64,000 nucleotides of DNA from Psychrobacter sp. UBA5136. GTDB lineage: Bacteria; Pseudomonadota; Gammaproteobacteria; Pseudomonadales; Moraxellaceae. Under the pieces are notes generated by a model. That model was not told the DNA's origin and did no database searches. It was given only the letters and a program-made list of their open reading frames with translations. The stretch spans positions 1 through 64,000 of the forward strand of contig NZ_DHYG01000052.1 in NCBI RefSeq assembly GCF_002414005.1. The letters are read 5' to 3'. The stretch's first letter is position 1. Each line of letters begins with the position of its first letter. Of this stretch, positions 18,893-27,686 are shown piece after piece. The position numbers and the translations under genes are program-made.

Positions 18893-20596
18893 ATGTCAAA
18901 AGACACTGCAAAAGATACTGATAACCCCAACTTAACTTCGTCAAATGACGCCAGTATGGCTGCTAAATCGCCAGATAGCGTGACCTTTGCGTTAGCCCAG
19001 TCCCATTTTTTAGTCGGTGATATCACTGGCAATGCTGAAAAAATGCGTACGTTGGCACTGCAAGCACGTGAGCAAGGTGCTGATGTCATCGTTTTTCCAG
19101 AACTGGCGCTACTTGGTTACCCACCGCAAGATTTATTACTACGCCCAAGCTTGTCTGGCCGGGTCAAAAGCGCGTTGTCAAGCTTAAGTGACATCGATGA
19201 TATCGTGATGATTGTTGGCTATCCGCACGTCGATCATCATGGCACCTTTAACTCGGCAGCTATTTTGCATAATGGCCATCAAAAAGGCTTTTATCATAAG
19301 CAAATCTTGCCAAACTATGGCGTCTTTGATGAGCGCCGTTATTTTGATAAAGGTCGCAATCAAGTTTTATTTGACTATAAGGGCATCACTATTGGCCTGC
19401 TTATCTGCGAAGATCTGTGGGAAAAAGGCCCTATAGCCGAGCTTAAAAAACAAGGTGCCGACCTTATTGTCTGCCTAAACGCCTCTCCGTTTGAGATTGA
19501 AAAACAAGACAATCGTAAAACCATGCTCGCCAAACGTAGTCGCGAAAACGATCTGCCTATCATTTATCTAAATGCCGTTGGTGGTCAGGATGATTTAGTG
19601 TTTGACGGCGGCTCTATGGCCGTTCAAGCCGACGGCAGCGTTGCCCACGAAGCATCCCGCTTTATGAATCAGCTCATGCTGGCGACATTCGATGTAAAAA
19701 CGGCAAAATTTGATACGCAAGCAAAAGCGCCTTTATCATTAAGCCGCGAGTCAGAGATGTACCAAGCGCTCGTCGTTGGTTTGCGTGATTATGTCAACCT
19801 CTCAGGTTTCTCTGGCATTATCGTTGGCTTATCGGGCGGTATTGATTCAGCCTTAACCTTGTGTATCGCCGTCGATGCCCTAGGCGCCGATAAGGTCTAT
19901 GCGGTCATGATGCCTTATGAGTATACCTCGCAAATCAGCTTAGAAGACGCGCAGGCGCAAGCACGCCGCTTAAATGTTTCTTATACGGTTTGTCCGATTT
20001 TTGATGCGGTTGAGGGCATTCGTCATACGCTAGCGCCCCTATTTAGCAAATCGCCTGTCGATACCACCGAAGAGAATATCCAAGCGCGCGCACGCGGTGT
20101 GGTGCTGATGGCCTTGTCCAATAAGTTTGGTCATTTGGTCATCACCACGGGTAATAAATCAGAGATAGCGGTTGGCTATTCAACCTTATACGGTGATATG
20201 GCGGGCGGCTTTGATGTGCTAAAAGACGTTTACAAAACGCAGGTTTATAAACTTGCCAGTTATCGCAACCGTTTAGAGGACACGCCCGTTATCCCTGAGC
20301 GCGTGATTGTACGTCCGCCATCGGCTGAGCTAAGTCCTGGCCAAGAAGACCAAGACAATTTACCTGAATATGATGTGCTAGATGGTATCTTGATGTCATA
20401 TATCGACGAAGATATGGGCTATCAGGACATTGTCGATAAAGGTTTTGATGCCGATTTGGTCGCTAGAGTGATTAAAATGGTGGACAATAACGAGTTTAAA
20501 CGCGCCCAAGCGCCGATTGGCACGAAAATTAGCCATAAAGCCTTTGGCCGTGAGCGCCGTTTCCCACTCGTCAATAAGTGGTCAATCAAGGGCTAA
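18893..20596 (+). CDS. nadE: Glutamine-dependent NAD+ synthetase
   Basis: Two-domain NadE that amidates nicotinic acid adenine dinucleotide using ammonia from glutamine. The N-terminal nitrilase-like glutaminase domain has the Glu-Lys-Cys triad: Glu70 (VFPELALLG), Lys136 (YHKQILPNYG) and Cys172 (LICEDLWE). The synthetase domain has the P-loop-like LSGGIDSA at about 313-320 and the STLYGDMAGGF segment. A longer frame begins at TTG 18827, but I use the ATG at 18893 because AGGA lies upstream and the extra 22 residues look non-native. The first 28 residues are polar and unconserved. A strong terminator follows. Confidence 0.95.
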   Translation: MSKDTAKDTDNPNLTSSNDASMAAKSPDSVTFALAQSHFLVGDITGNAEKMRTLALQAREQGADVIVFPELALLGYPPQDLLLRPSLSGRVKSALSSLSDIDDIVMIVGYPHVDHHGTFNSAAILHNGHQKGFYHKQILPNYGVFDERRYFDKGRNQVLFDYKGITIGLLICEDLWEKGPIAELKKQGADLIVCLNASPFEIEKQDNRKTMLAKRSRENDLPIIYLNAVGGQDDLVFDGGSMAVQADGSVAHEASRFMNQLMLATFDVKTAKFDTQAKAPLSLSRESEMYQALVVGLRDYVNLSGFSGIIVGLSGGIDSALTLCIAVDALGADKVYAVMMPYEYTSQISLEDAQAQARRLNVSYTVCPIFDAVEGIRHTLAPLFSKSPVDTTEENIQARARGVVLMALSNKFGHLVITTGNKSEIAVGYSTLYGDMAGGFDVLKDVYKTQVYKLASYRNRLEDTPVIPERVIVRPPSAELSPGQEDQDNLPEYDVLDGILMSYIDEDMGYQDIVDKGFDADLVARVIKMVDNNEFKRAQAPIGTKISHKAFGRERRFPLVNKWSIKG

Positions 20597-20751
20597 GCGC
20601 TACTATGAAAGGGCTCATTTAAAGGTATCATTGCAACCTTTTTGATTTGTCTTTATTTTAAATTGACTCTTAATTTGAATAGTCGCTAAAAGGTTGAATA
20701 ACTTTAAGTTTTTATATAATTTGATATAATATAATCAAAATATTCTATAAT

Positions 20752-20778
20752 AAGCTGGGTACTTACCCAGCTTTTTTA
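20752..20778 (+). terminator. Terminator after nadE
   Basis: Perfect 9-bp stem aagctgggt (20752-20760) / acccagctt (20765-20773), 4-nt loop, then a T-run to 20777. Confidence 0.9.
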
Positions 20779-20906
20779 GTTTTTATTGCCAAACATATTG
20801 CTCATCTATTGATACATCCAAATATTTACCCTTAATCCTTTACTTGTCACTGTTTTAACTACTACTTTTAATTGAACTACCCTACCTATCGTTCTTCGAG
20901 TCCGTC

Positions 20907-22184
20907 ATGAGTTTGCTAACCGCTAGTGTTTTCCTTCTTTTATTACTTACCTTGAGTGCTTTTGTTTCTGGGGCAGAGATTGCTATCGCTGCTGGGCGCA
21001 AGATTAAGCTGCAAATCATGGCCAAAGAAGGCGAAGTCCGCGCCCTTGATGTCCTGCATATGCAAGAAAACCCCGGTGGATTTATTACTGTGGTGCAAGT
21101 GGTGTTAAATGCGGTTGCCATCTCAGCAGGAGCGGTTGGCGAGTCGGCGATTAGTCCTTATTTGCAGCTATTAGTCAATAACGAAGCGGTGTCATCCGTC
21201 ATCTCATTCGTCCTGATTACCAGCTTATTTTCCCTACTTGCCGACTTAATGCCCAGGCGTTTGGCGATGTCGAATGCAGAAATCTTTGCGGTGCGACTGG
21301 TACGCCCTATGATGGCGCTGACGTTTATTTTTAAACCGGTGATTTTGGTGTTTGATGGCGCAGCAAACCTTATTTTTGATTTACTCAGTATCTCAACCAC
21401 GCGCCAAGATGATATGACGCCAGAAGATATCTATGCCGTGATGGATGCTGGCGCTGAAGCTGGGGTAATTAAAAAGCAAGAACACCACTTGATCGAAAAT
21501 ATCTTTGAGATGCAGGAACGTACCGTCACCTCCGTCATGAACCCGCGCGAGCATATCATCTATTTTGACAGCAAGACCCGCACCGAGGAAGTGGTCGAGG
21601 TGATGATTGCGCAGCCGCACAATAAGTTTTTGGTCTGTCACGAAGATGATTTAGAGCAAATTATCGGCTATGTCGAGTCGCGCAGCTTTTTAGCCTTAGT
21701 GCTAAATCAGCAAGAAGTCAGCCTAACCGACAAGACGCTATTAAAACCAGCGTTATTTGTACCGGATACCTTGTCTTTATTTGAAGTGTTGGAGATGTTT
21801 AAATCAACGGGCGCTGATTTTGCCGTTATCGTCAATGAGTATGGCTTAGTCGTTGGCGTTATTACCCTGCGCGATGTGATGAGCATTGTCATGGGGGAGT
21901 TGGTGACCGTTGAGGAACAGCCCATCGTCCAGCGTACCGACAATTCTTGGCTCATCGATGGTATGACGCCTATTGAAGACGTGGTTCGGGCGCTAGATAT
22001 TGTCAATTTACCGCGCAGCCAAAACTATGAAACCATTAGCGGCTTTATGATGTATATGCTGCGTAAAATTCCTAAGAAAACGGATACCATCGAGTACGCC
22101 AATTATCGTTTTGAGATTATCGCAACCGACAACCTCAAAATTACCCAGCTACTCGTCACTAAGCTTGAAGACACAGTTTTATAA
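20907..22184 (+). CDS. CNNM/CBS-domain membrane protein (HlyC/CorC family, YtfL-like)
   Basis: 425 aa. An N-terminal CNNM (DUF21) membrane domain of three or four helices spans about 1-165. It is followed by two CBS domains (about 205-325, with TVTSVMNPREHIIYFD and the second ending in VVGVITLRDVM) and a CorC_HlyC domain at about 340-420. Members act in divalent cation or polyamine efflux; E. coli YtfL/PaeA is linked to cadaverine and putrescine tolerance. It is a stand-alone gene that starts with ATG at 20907, ahead of a convergent yggS. Confidence 0.88.
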   Translation: MSLLTASVFLLLLLTLSAFVSGAEIAIAAGRKIKLQIMAKEGEVRALDVLHMQENPGGFITVVQVVLNAVAISAGAVGESAISPYLQLLVNNEAVSSVISFVLITSLFSLLADLMPRRLAMSNAEIFAVRLVRPMMALTFIFKPVILVFDGAANLIFDLLSISTTRQDDMTPEDIYAVMDAGAEAGVIKKQEHHLIENIFEMQERTVTSVMNPREHIIYFDSKTRTEEVVEVMIAQPHNKFLVCHEDDLEQIIGYVESRSFLALVLNQQEVSLTDKTLLKPALFVPDTLSLFEVLEMFKSTGADFAVIVNEYGLVVGVITLRDVMSIVMGELVTVEEQPIVQRTDNSWLIDGMTPIEDVVRALDIVNLPRSQNYETISGFMMYMLRKIPKKTDTIEYANYRFEIIATDNLKITQLLVTKLEDTVL

Positions 22185-22285
22185 AAGATGCATTTTAAAG
22201 TAGATGTCAAAATTGATAGCCATGCAAATTTAAAAAATTTATCCTTTAGATGATTTGCTTAATGGATTTAATGGCATGACTAAAA

Positions 22286-23020
22286 TCAGGCTCGCGCACC
22301 AAATATTGCCGTGCCAACGCGTACCATGGTCGAGCCGTTGGCAATGGCGGCGCTCATATCATCACTCATGCCCATACTCAGCGTATCCCACTGCTGTAAC
22401 TCTGGATGTTCACGCTTGATATTGTCAAATAACTGCTTGGTGCGAGCAAAGGCATCGGTGCTGGTTTTTGCGGGAATAATCATCAGCCCGCGTAATTGCA
22501 AGCGTTCATAATGTTTAATAGCGCTTATCAAACCCGAAAGCTCAGTTGGCAGGCATCCTGACTTACTGTCTTCATTGTCAATATTGACTTGTACCAGCAC
22601 ATTAAGCGCTGGCAGCTCTGCGGGACGTTGCTCGTTTAGGCGTCTGGCAATAATCTCCCGCTCAAGCGTTTGTACCCAATCAAAATGCTCAGCAATATCA
22701 CGGGTTTTATTACGCTGAATACTGCCAATATAATGCCAAACGATGCGCTTGCATTCCGCCTGCTCTTTTAAAGCCTGTATTTTCTCAAGCGCTTCTTGCA
22801 GATAGTTTTCACCAAAATCACGCTGCCCTTGACGCGCTAAAGCCGCAATCATCTCGGCAGGTTTGGTTTTGGACACCGCTAGCAGGGTAATATCGTCCTC
22901 TTTTCTTGTAGCAATGTTACAAGCCTGCGCCACCTGTTCGCTTACTTGCTGCCAGTTTTTAATTAATTTTGCAGCATCGAAATGGTTTTCGTTATTTTGT
23001 TGGTTAGAGATATCGTTCAT
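22286..23020 (-). CDS. yggS: Pyridoxal phosphate homeostasis protein YggS (PLPBP)
   Basis: PLP-binding alanine-racemase-like barrel without known catalysis, which buffers PLP and affects amino-acid balance. 244 aa. Key features: the PLP lysine in LAVSKTKP (near residue 52), FGENYLQEALEKI, WHYIGSIQRNKTRDI, NVLVQVNIDNEDSKSG, the RGLMIIP strand, and the C-terminal SMGMSDDMSAAIANGSTMVRVGTAIFG phosphate-binding segment. It is divergent from pilT, an arrangement common in Pseudomonas and Acinetobacter relatives, where yggS often precedes proC; proC is absent here. Confidence 0.95.
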   Translation of the reverse strand: MNDISNQQNNENHFDAAKLIKNWQQVSEQVAQACNIATRKEDDITLLAVSKTKPAEMIAALARQGQRDFGENYLQEALEKIQALKEQAECKRIVWHYIGSIQRNKTRDIAEHFDWVQTLEREIIARRLNEQRPAELPALNVLVQVNIDNEDSKSGCLPTELSGLISAIKHYERLQLRGLMIIPAKTSTDAFARTKQLFDNIKREHPELQQWDTLSMGMSDDMSAAIANGSTMVRVGTAIFGARA

Positions 23021-23384
23021 AAAGGACTCACAGGGAAATTATGCAGTTATTTTAGCGGTTCTTGAGTTAAGAAATGAGATAAGAAAATGACAATTTAAAT
23101 CATCAATATTTTAATAAGAAGTAGCAGTAACGTTATATTACTAAAACAAGGGAGAGCTGGACTATTTTTGCATTTTCCTCATATAGTAGATGGTTAAATA
23201 ACCACAGTCTTGTTATGATATTGTTACATGGTCTCACGAATACTACTAAAAAACATCGTAATGGTAACCGTAAAGACCGACGAATTTTAAGGAGCCTCCT
23301 CTAAATAGCGGAATAGACTCATGGACGATGATACGTTCTAGCGCTTTTTGGCTCATCTTTATTTATTGATAGGAATATCCAATC

Positions 23385-24440
23385 ATGGCAGAAAAGCATA
23401 CTTTAAACATCGAAGACTTGCTGCGCTTTACCGTTAAACATAAAGCATCGGATTTACACATTTCAGCCGGTATGCCAGCGATGATTCGTGTCGATGGTGA
23501 GATGACCCGTATTAATATGCCTGAGATGACGCATCAGGTCGTGCATCAGCTTATCTATGACATCATGAATGATAAGCAACGCGCCGACTTTGAAGAGTTT
23601 TTTGAGACCGATTTTTCTTTTGAAATTCCAAACTTAGCGCGCTTTCGTGTCAACGCTTTTAACCAAAACCGCGGTGCTGGCGCTGTTTTTCGTACCATTC
23701 CATCTAAAGTGCTCACCATGGAAGACCTAGGTATGGGTGAGGTGTTTAAACGGGTGTCCGACTTTAAACGCGGCGTCGTTCTAGTCACAGGCCCAACGGG
23801 CTCAGGGAAATCTACCACGCTTGCAGCAATGATTGATTATATCAATGAAACCCGTAAAGAGCATATTTTAACCATTGAAGACCCGATTGAATTTGTCCAC
23901 GAGTCTAAAAAGAGCCTCATTAACCAACGTGAAGTCCACCGCGACACGCTAGGCTTCGAGCCCGCCCTGCGCTCTGCCCTACGTGAGGATCCAGACGTTA
24001 TCCTCGTTGGTGAGTTACGTGACCTTGAGACCATTCGCTTGGCATTGACCGCCGCTGAAACAGGGCATTTGGTCTTTGGCACCTTGCACACCAGCTCAGC
24101 GGCAAAAACCATTGACCGCGTGATTGACGTCTTCCCTGCCGCCGAAAAAGACATGATTCGGGCGATGCTCTCAGAATCATTACAGGCCGTTATCTCGCAA
24201 ACGCTACTGCGTCGCCAAACGGGCGGACGTATTGCTGCCCATGAAATTATGCTCGGCACGCCCGCGATTCGTAACTTAATACGTGAGAACAAAATCGCGC
24301 AGATGTATTCTGCTATTCAGACGGGGGCTGGCGAAGGCATGATTACCCTTGATCAAACGCTCAAAAACCTCGTCTCAAAAGGTACGATTAGTAAAGACGT
24401 TGCTCGCCCTTATGCCAAGCAGCCTGAAGCATTTATTTAG
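23385..24440 (+). CDS. pilT: Type IV pilus retraction ATPase PilT
   Basis: Hexameric secretion ATPase that powers pilin disassembly and twitching motility at the inner-membrane base. 351 aa. Walker A GPTGSGKST at 136-144, Asp box TIEDPIEFVH, Walker B with VILVGELRDLETIRLALTA, the His box TGHLVFGTLHTSSAAKT, and the C-terminal AIRNLIREN motif (near 295) that is diagnostic of PilT. The start ATG has TAGGAATATCC upstream. The pilU gene follows after 186 bp. The matching pilins and pilY1 lie 35 kb away at the right end of the window. Confidence 0.97.
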   Translation: MAEKHTLNIEDLLRFTVKHKASDLHISAGMPAMIRVDGEMTRINMPEMTHQVVHQLIYDIMNDKQRADFEEFFETDFSFEIPNLARFRVNAFNQNRGAGAVFRTIPSKVLTMEDLGMGEVFKRVSDFKRGVVLVTGPTGSGKSTTLAAMIDYINETRKEHILTIEDPIEFVHESKKSLINQREVHRDTLGFEPALRSALREDPDVILVGELRDLETIRLALTAAETGHLVFGTLHTSSAAKTIDRVIDVFPAAEKDMIRAMLSESLQAVISQTLLRRQTGGRIAAHEIMLGTPAIRNLIRENKIAQMYSAIQTGAGEGMITLDQTLKNLVSKGTISKDVARPYAKQPEAFI

Positions 24441-24626
24441 TATTGCTTTACACAGTACCAATGATTTACACAGTACCAAAGGTTAACACACGAATTTTTG
24501 TTAAAATCACAAATAGACACTCATAGATTTTTGCTTGGTTTTATTTATTTTTAATGAGCGTTATTGGCACGCTTTAAAAGTTTATGGCAGCAAATTTAAT
24601 CTATATATCCCAAATGTAGGTACGTT

Positions 24627-25748
24627 ATGGACATTGATAAACTTTTACAGTTGATGATTAATAAAAATGGCTCTGACCTTTTTATTACTGCTGACGTCGC
24701 GCCGTCCATGAAAATCAATGGCAAAATTTTGCCCGTTGGTAAAACACCATTAACCGCTGAGCAAACCATGAGACTGGTTAAAGGGGTCATGACGCCAAGC
24801 CAGCAAAAAGAGTTTGAAGAGACCAATGAGTGTCAATTTGCGATTTCGGATCAGGCGCAGCAAGCCCGTTTTCGGGTCAGTGCCTTTATCCAGCGCGACA
24901 TGGCAGGGATGATTTTACGGAAAATCGAAAATAAAATTCCGACCGTTGAAGAGCTGCGCCTGCCACCCGCCCTAAAAGAGCTGGCCATGAAAAAGCGCGG
25001 AATTATATTGCTGGTTGGCGCGACAGGTACGGGCAAATCGACTACCCTTGCCGCGATGATTGGACATCGTAATCAAAACTCACACGGTCATATTATTACC
25101 ATCGAAGATCCGATTGAGTTTGTGCATAAGCATCGCGGTTGTATCATTACCCAGCGCGAGGTTGGTATCGATACCCATTCTTTTGAAGCGGGACTAAAAA
25201 ATACCTTGCGCCAAGCGCCCGATGTCATTTTGATTGGTGAGATTCGTAACCGCGAAGTCATGAGCTACGCCATTCAATACGCAGAAACGGGGCATCTGGT
25301 TTTTGCAACATTGCATGCCAATAACGCTAACCAAGCAATCGACCGTATTATTCACTTCTTTGAAACCAGTCGCCATAATCAATTGTTTATGGATTTATCC
25401 TTAAACTTGCAAGCCATTATCGCTCAGCAATTGATTCCCACGCCCGATGGTAAAGGACGCCGCGCCGCTATTGAGATTTTATTAAACTCACAATTGATTA
25501 GTGATTATATCCGTAAAGGCGAGGTGCATGAAATCAAAGATGTGATGACACGCTCACGCGATAGCGGCATGCAAACCTTTGACCAAGCGCTGTTTGACTT
25601 ATACGAAAATGGTGAAATTACCTATAAAGAAGCCATTCTCCACGCCGACTCCCCTAATGATTTACGCCTAAAAATTAAATTAAGCGGTAAGAATGGCGCG
25701 GCTAATTTAGATGAAGGCGCCGATAGTTTATCGTTAGATATTACTTAG
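24627..25748 (+). CDS. pilU: PilT-like ATPase PilU
   Basis: Second retraction ATPase, which works with PilT and adds force to retraction. 373 aa. Walker A GATGTGKST at 131-139, TIEDPIEFVHKH, VILIGEIRNREVMSYAIQYAETGHLVFATLHANNANQ. The AIRNLIR motif of PilT is replaced by LLNSQLISDYIRKGE, as usual in PilU. Start ATG with GTAGGTACG upstream. It is followed by a terminator shared with fur. Confidence 0.96.
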   Translation: MDIDKLLQLMINKNGSDLFITADVAPSMKINGKILPVGKTPLTAEQTMRLVKGVMTPSQQKEFEETNECQFAISDQAQQARFRVSAFIQRDMAGMILRKIENKIPTVEELRLPPALKELAMKKRGIILLVGATGTGKSTTLAAMIGHRNQNSHGHIITIEDPIEFVHKHRGCIITQREVGIDTHSFEAGLKNTLRQAPDVILIGEIRNREVMSYAIQYAETGHLVFATLHANNANQAIDRIIHFFETSRHNQLFMDLSLNLQAIIAQQLIPTPDGKGRRAAIEILLNSQLISDYIRKGEVHEIKDVMTRSRDSGMQTFDQALFDLYENGEITYKEAILHADSPNDLRLKIKLSGKNGAANLDEGADSLSLDIT

Positions 25749-25807
25749 TAGAACAGTACCTAGCATGCTTACTTAACGTGGCATTACTTAACGAGATTTT
25801 TGTCATA

Positions 25808-25838
25808 AAAAAGCCCTCATCACAGGTGAGGGCTTTTT
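25808..25838. terminator. Bidirectional terminator pilU / fur
   Basis: Perfect 12-bp stem aaaaagccctca (25808-25819) / tgagggcttttt (25827-25838) with a 7-nt loop. A- and T-runs on both strands suit the convergent genes. Confidence 0.93.
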
Positions 25839-25913
25839 GATAGCTTTTAAATTAATAGCTTTCAAGTTAACAGTCTTTAAATCAAAGTATAAGATAGTCG
25901 GACTTTTAAACGC

Positions 25914-26348
25914 TTACTTGGCGTTGTCTCTACAAGCTTGATTATCACAAATACCGTATAGTACCAAAGAATGACCAGATAGCTTAAAGCCATGCTCTGC
26001 CGCCACTTTGGTCTGCTCCTCTTCAATGGTCTTGTTATGGAACTCGACAATTTTGCCGCACACATCACAAACCAGATGATCGTGATGCTCTTCTTGGGTA
26101 ATCTCAAACACTGAGAGATTGTTTTCAAAGTTGTGGCGCTCAACGATACCCGCTTGCTCAAACTGGGTTAATACGCGATAAACGGTTGCTAGCCCCACAT
26201 CCTCACCTTGGTCAATCAGCGCTTTATATACCTCTTCTGCGCTCATGTGATGCAGCTCCGCACTCTCAAGCAGCTCTAAAATTTTGATACGTGGTAACGT
26301 TACTTTTAAACCCGCTTTACGTAAATCTTGATTGGTAAAAGAAGCCAT
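25914..26348 (-). CDS. fur: Ferric uptake regulator Fur
   Basis: Iron-responsive repressor, 144 aa. An N-terminal winged helix (DLRKAGLKVTLPRIKILELLE, then the recognition helix region VGLATVYRVLTQF) is followed by a dimer domain with HHDH at 88-91, the CDVC pair (Cys94, Cys97) and a second Cys pair (Cys134, Cys139) for structural zinc. The reading frame runs further upstream, but the ATG at 26348 has GAAGGGATATT in front and gives the standard Fur N-terminus, so the extra 14 residues are dropped. Divergent from bamE. A Fur-box-like site at 26433-26452 suggests autoregulation. Confidence 0.96.
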   Translation of the reverse strand: MASFTNQDLRKAGLKVTLPRIKILELLESAELHHMSAEEVYKALIDQGEDVGLATVYRVLTQFEQAGIVERHNFENNLSVFEITQEEHHDHLVCDVCGKIVEFHNKTIEEEQTKVAAEHGFKLSGHSLVLYGICDNQACRDNAK

Positions 26349-26432
26349 AATATCCCTTCTGACTATGAAAGTCTTAGCAAATGAATTCAAAAACAGGAGT
26401 TAAATAAACATCAATGGTTGCTATGAATTACT

Positions 26433-26452
26433 GATAAAAAAATGATTATCAT
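26433..26452. promoter_or_regulatory. Candidate Fur box, fur / bamE divergent region
   Basis: Read on the minus strand, the site contains ATGATAATCATT, 12 contiguous bases of the canonical 19-bp GATAATGATAATCATTATC operator. It lies about 85 bp upstream of the fur start and could control fur, bamE or both. Confidence 0.65.
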
Positions 26453-26686
26453 AAAAAACTGGCAATTACTGAGCGTGCTTTTAAGACATTTTTTTATAAA
26501 AAACTGCTGCCAAGTGTATGAATTTAAATATAAATAATAAAGGCGGCAAAATAGCGCTTGGTAAATAATGTCGTAAGTGGTAGGCAATTGCAAGTAAATG
26601 ACGTATCATTTGTGCAAGATTGCCTGCAAGACCCCCATTATCGGTTTTTAGCAGCGCCTAACCCATTTTTTATGAGTCATCTTACC

Positions 26687-27091
26687 ATGATAAAGACCTT
26701 TAATTTTCGTTCGTTAAGCTCTGCAAACGCATTACGCAAGATTGCCATGACTACTATGCTTGGTGCCACTGTGGCTGTGTCTGGCTGCTCATTACTGAGT
26801 GTATATAAGATTGATTTGCCACAAGGGACCGCCATCACCCAAGCGCAAGCGCAAAAACTGCAAGTGGGTATGAATCAAAATCAGGTGCTTTATATTCTTG
26901 GTAGCCCAGCTATCAGAGATACGCTAGCGCCAAAACGTTGGGATTATATTTATGATTATAAAGCAGGAACAGAAGGTCGCCGTAAGGGTATCGCCGATGT
27001 CAAAAATGCCAGCCAGCATTTAATTGTCTATTTCGATGATAATGGTTTGGTCACTCGCATCGAAGGTATCGACAGCCTGCCTGCCTCATAG
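26687..27091 (+). CDS. bamE: Outer membrane protein assembly factor BamE (SmpA/OmlA)
   Basis: Small lipoprotein of the BAM complex that inserts beta-barrel proteins into the outer membrane. From the ATG at 26687 it is 134 aa with a basic N-terminus, a hydrophobic stretch and the lipobox VSGC (lipid-bearing Cys34). The mature part has the SmpA/OmlA motifs KLQVGMNQNQVLYILGSP and RWDYIYDYKAG. The open frame extends back to 26558, and an ATG at 26672 is another option, but only 26687 gives a normal lipoprotein signal. The fur-bamE divergent pairing is common in gammaproteobacteria. Confidence 0.92.
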   Translation: MIKTFNFRSLSSANALRKIAMTTMLGATVAVSGCSLLSVYKIDLPQGTAITQAQAQKLQVGMNQNQVLYILGSPAIRDTLAPKRWDYIYDYKAGTEGRRKGIADVKNASQHLIVYFDDNGLVTRIEGIDSLPAS

Positions 27092-27097
27092 TTTTAA

Positions 27098-27249
27098 TAT
27101 AGTCAGTTCGTAATAAAATCGATAGGTTAATAGCGACGTGCGACTGGTATAAATTTTCCTTGCTTGCTGCTATCACAGAGGCTACGAAAAATTCATTCCA
27201 GTCGCACTCTATCGGTTTTAATCTGCACCTACTAACTGTACTTACTATA
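27098..27249. repeat. Palindromic TATAGT element, copy C
   Basis: 152 bp from TATAGTCAGT (27098) to ACTATA (27249). Core CCTTGCTTGCTG, a 5-nt loop, then CAGAGGCTACGAAAA. Perfect outer arms gtgcgactgg / ccagtcgcac, and further out cgatag / ctatcg. It fills nearly all of the space between convergent bamE (stop 27091) and rnfH (stop 27271) and probably serves as their terminator. Confidence 0.8.
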
Positions 27250-27270
27250 GTAACCTGCAACTGCCAATCA

Positions 27271-27579
27271 TCAACCGCGAGATTTATTTTTGCGCTGTGA
27301 CATAGGATCAGCGCTTAAGCTGCGATATACCTCTACCCGATCAAAAGGCTGCAATATATAGTTTAGCGGCTGCTTTTGTGCGTATACCCCAACATGCCAA
27401 CGCCTAGCCGTTGGCGTCGTCATATCAGCCACCTGTTTACACCATGTTGCTAGCTCAGCAAACTGTGTCAGCCAACCCGCCTGCGCCAGTGCTTCATACA
27501 AAGTTGTACCCTGACTGACTTGGATAGTTAGATAATGCTGGCGCGCTGCCGCTTCTGCATACGCCAGATATACCGTCAT
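27271..27579 (-). CDS. rnfH: RnfH family ubiquitin-like protein (UPF0125)
   Basis: About 102 aa in the conserved part. A beta-grasp protein with the family signature: MTVYLAYAEAAARQHYLTIQV at the start, an alternating middle, WHVGVYAQKQPLNYILQPFDRVEVYRSLSADP near the end, and a basic tail. The role is unclear; in E. coli rnfH lies next to the toxin gene ratA and smpB. The frame stays open to an ATG at 27768, but this would add 63 low-complexity residues and overlap the upstream gene by 82 bp, so I place the start at 27579 with some doubt. bamE is the convergent neighbour, as in related genomes. Confidence 0.85.
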   Translation of the reverse strand: MTVYLAYAEAAARQHYLTIQVSQGTTLYEALAQAGWLTQFAELATWCKQVADMTTPTARRWHVGVYAQKQPLNYILQPFDRVEVYRSLSADPMSQRKNKSRG

Positions 27580-27686
27580 TAAATGACTCTGTTCAATGTG
27601 TTGCGCATTGCCACTATTGCTGTTGTGGTTAGCTTCAGCGTTATTGGTTGCAATATTGCTAGCTTTACTATTCTTAGCATCAACTG

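Noticed and set aside
26349..26390. 14-residue N-terminal extension of Fur
   Set aside because: The ATG at 26348 has a better ribosome site and gives the family-standard start.
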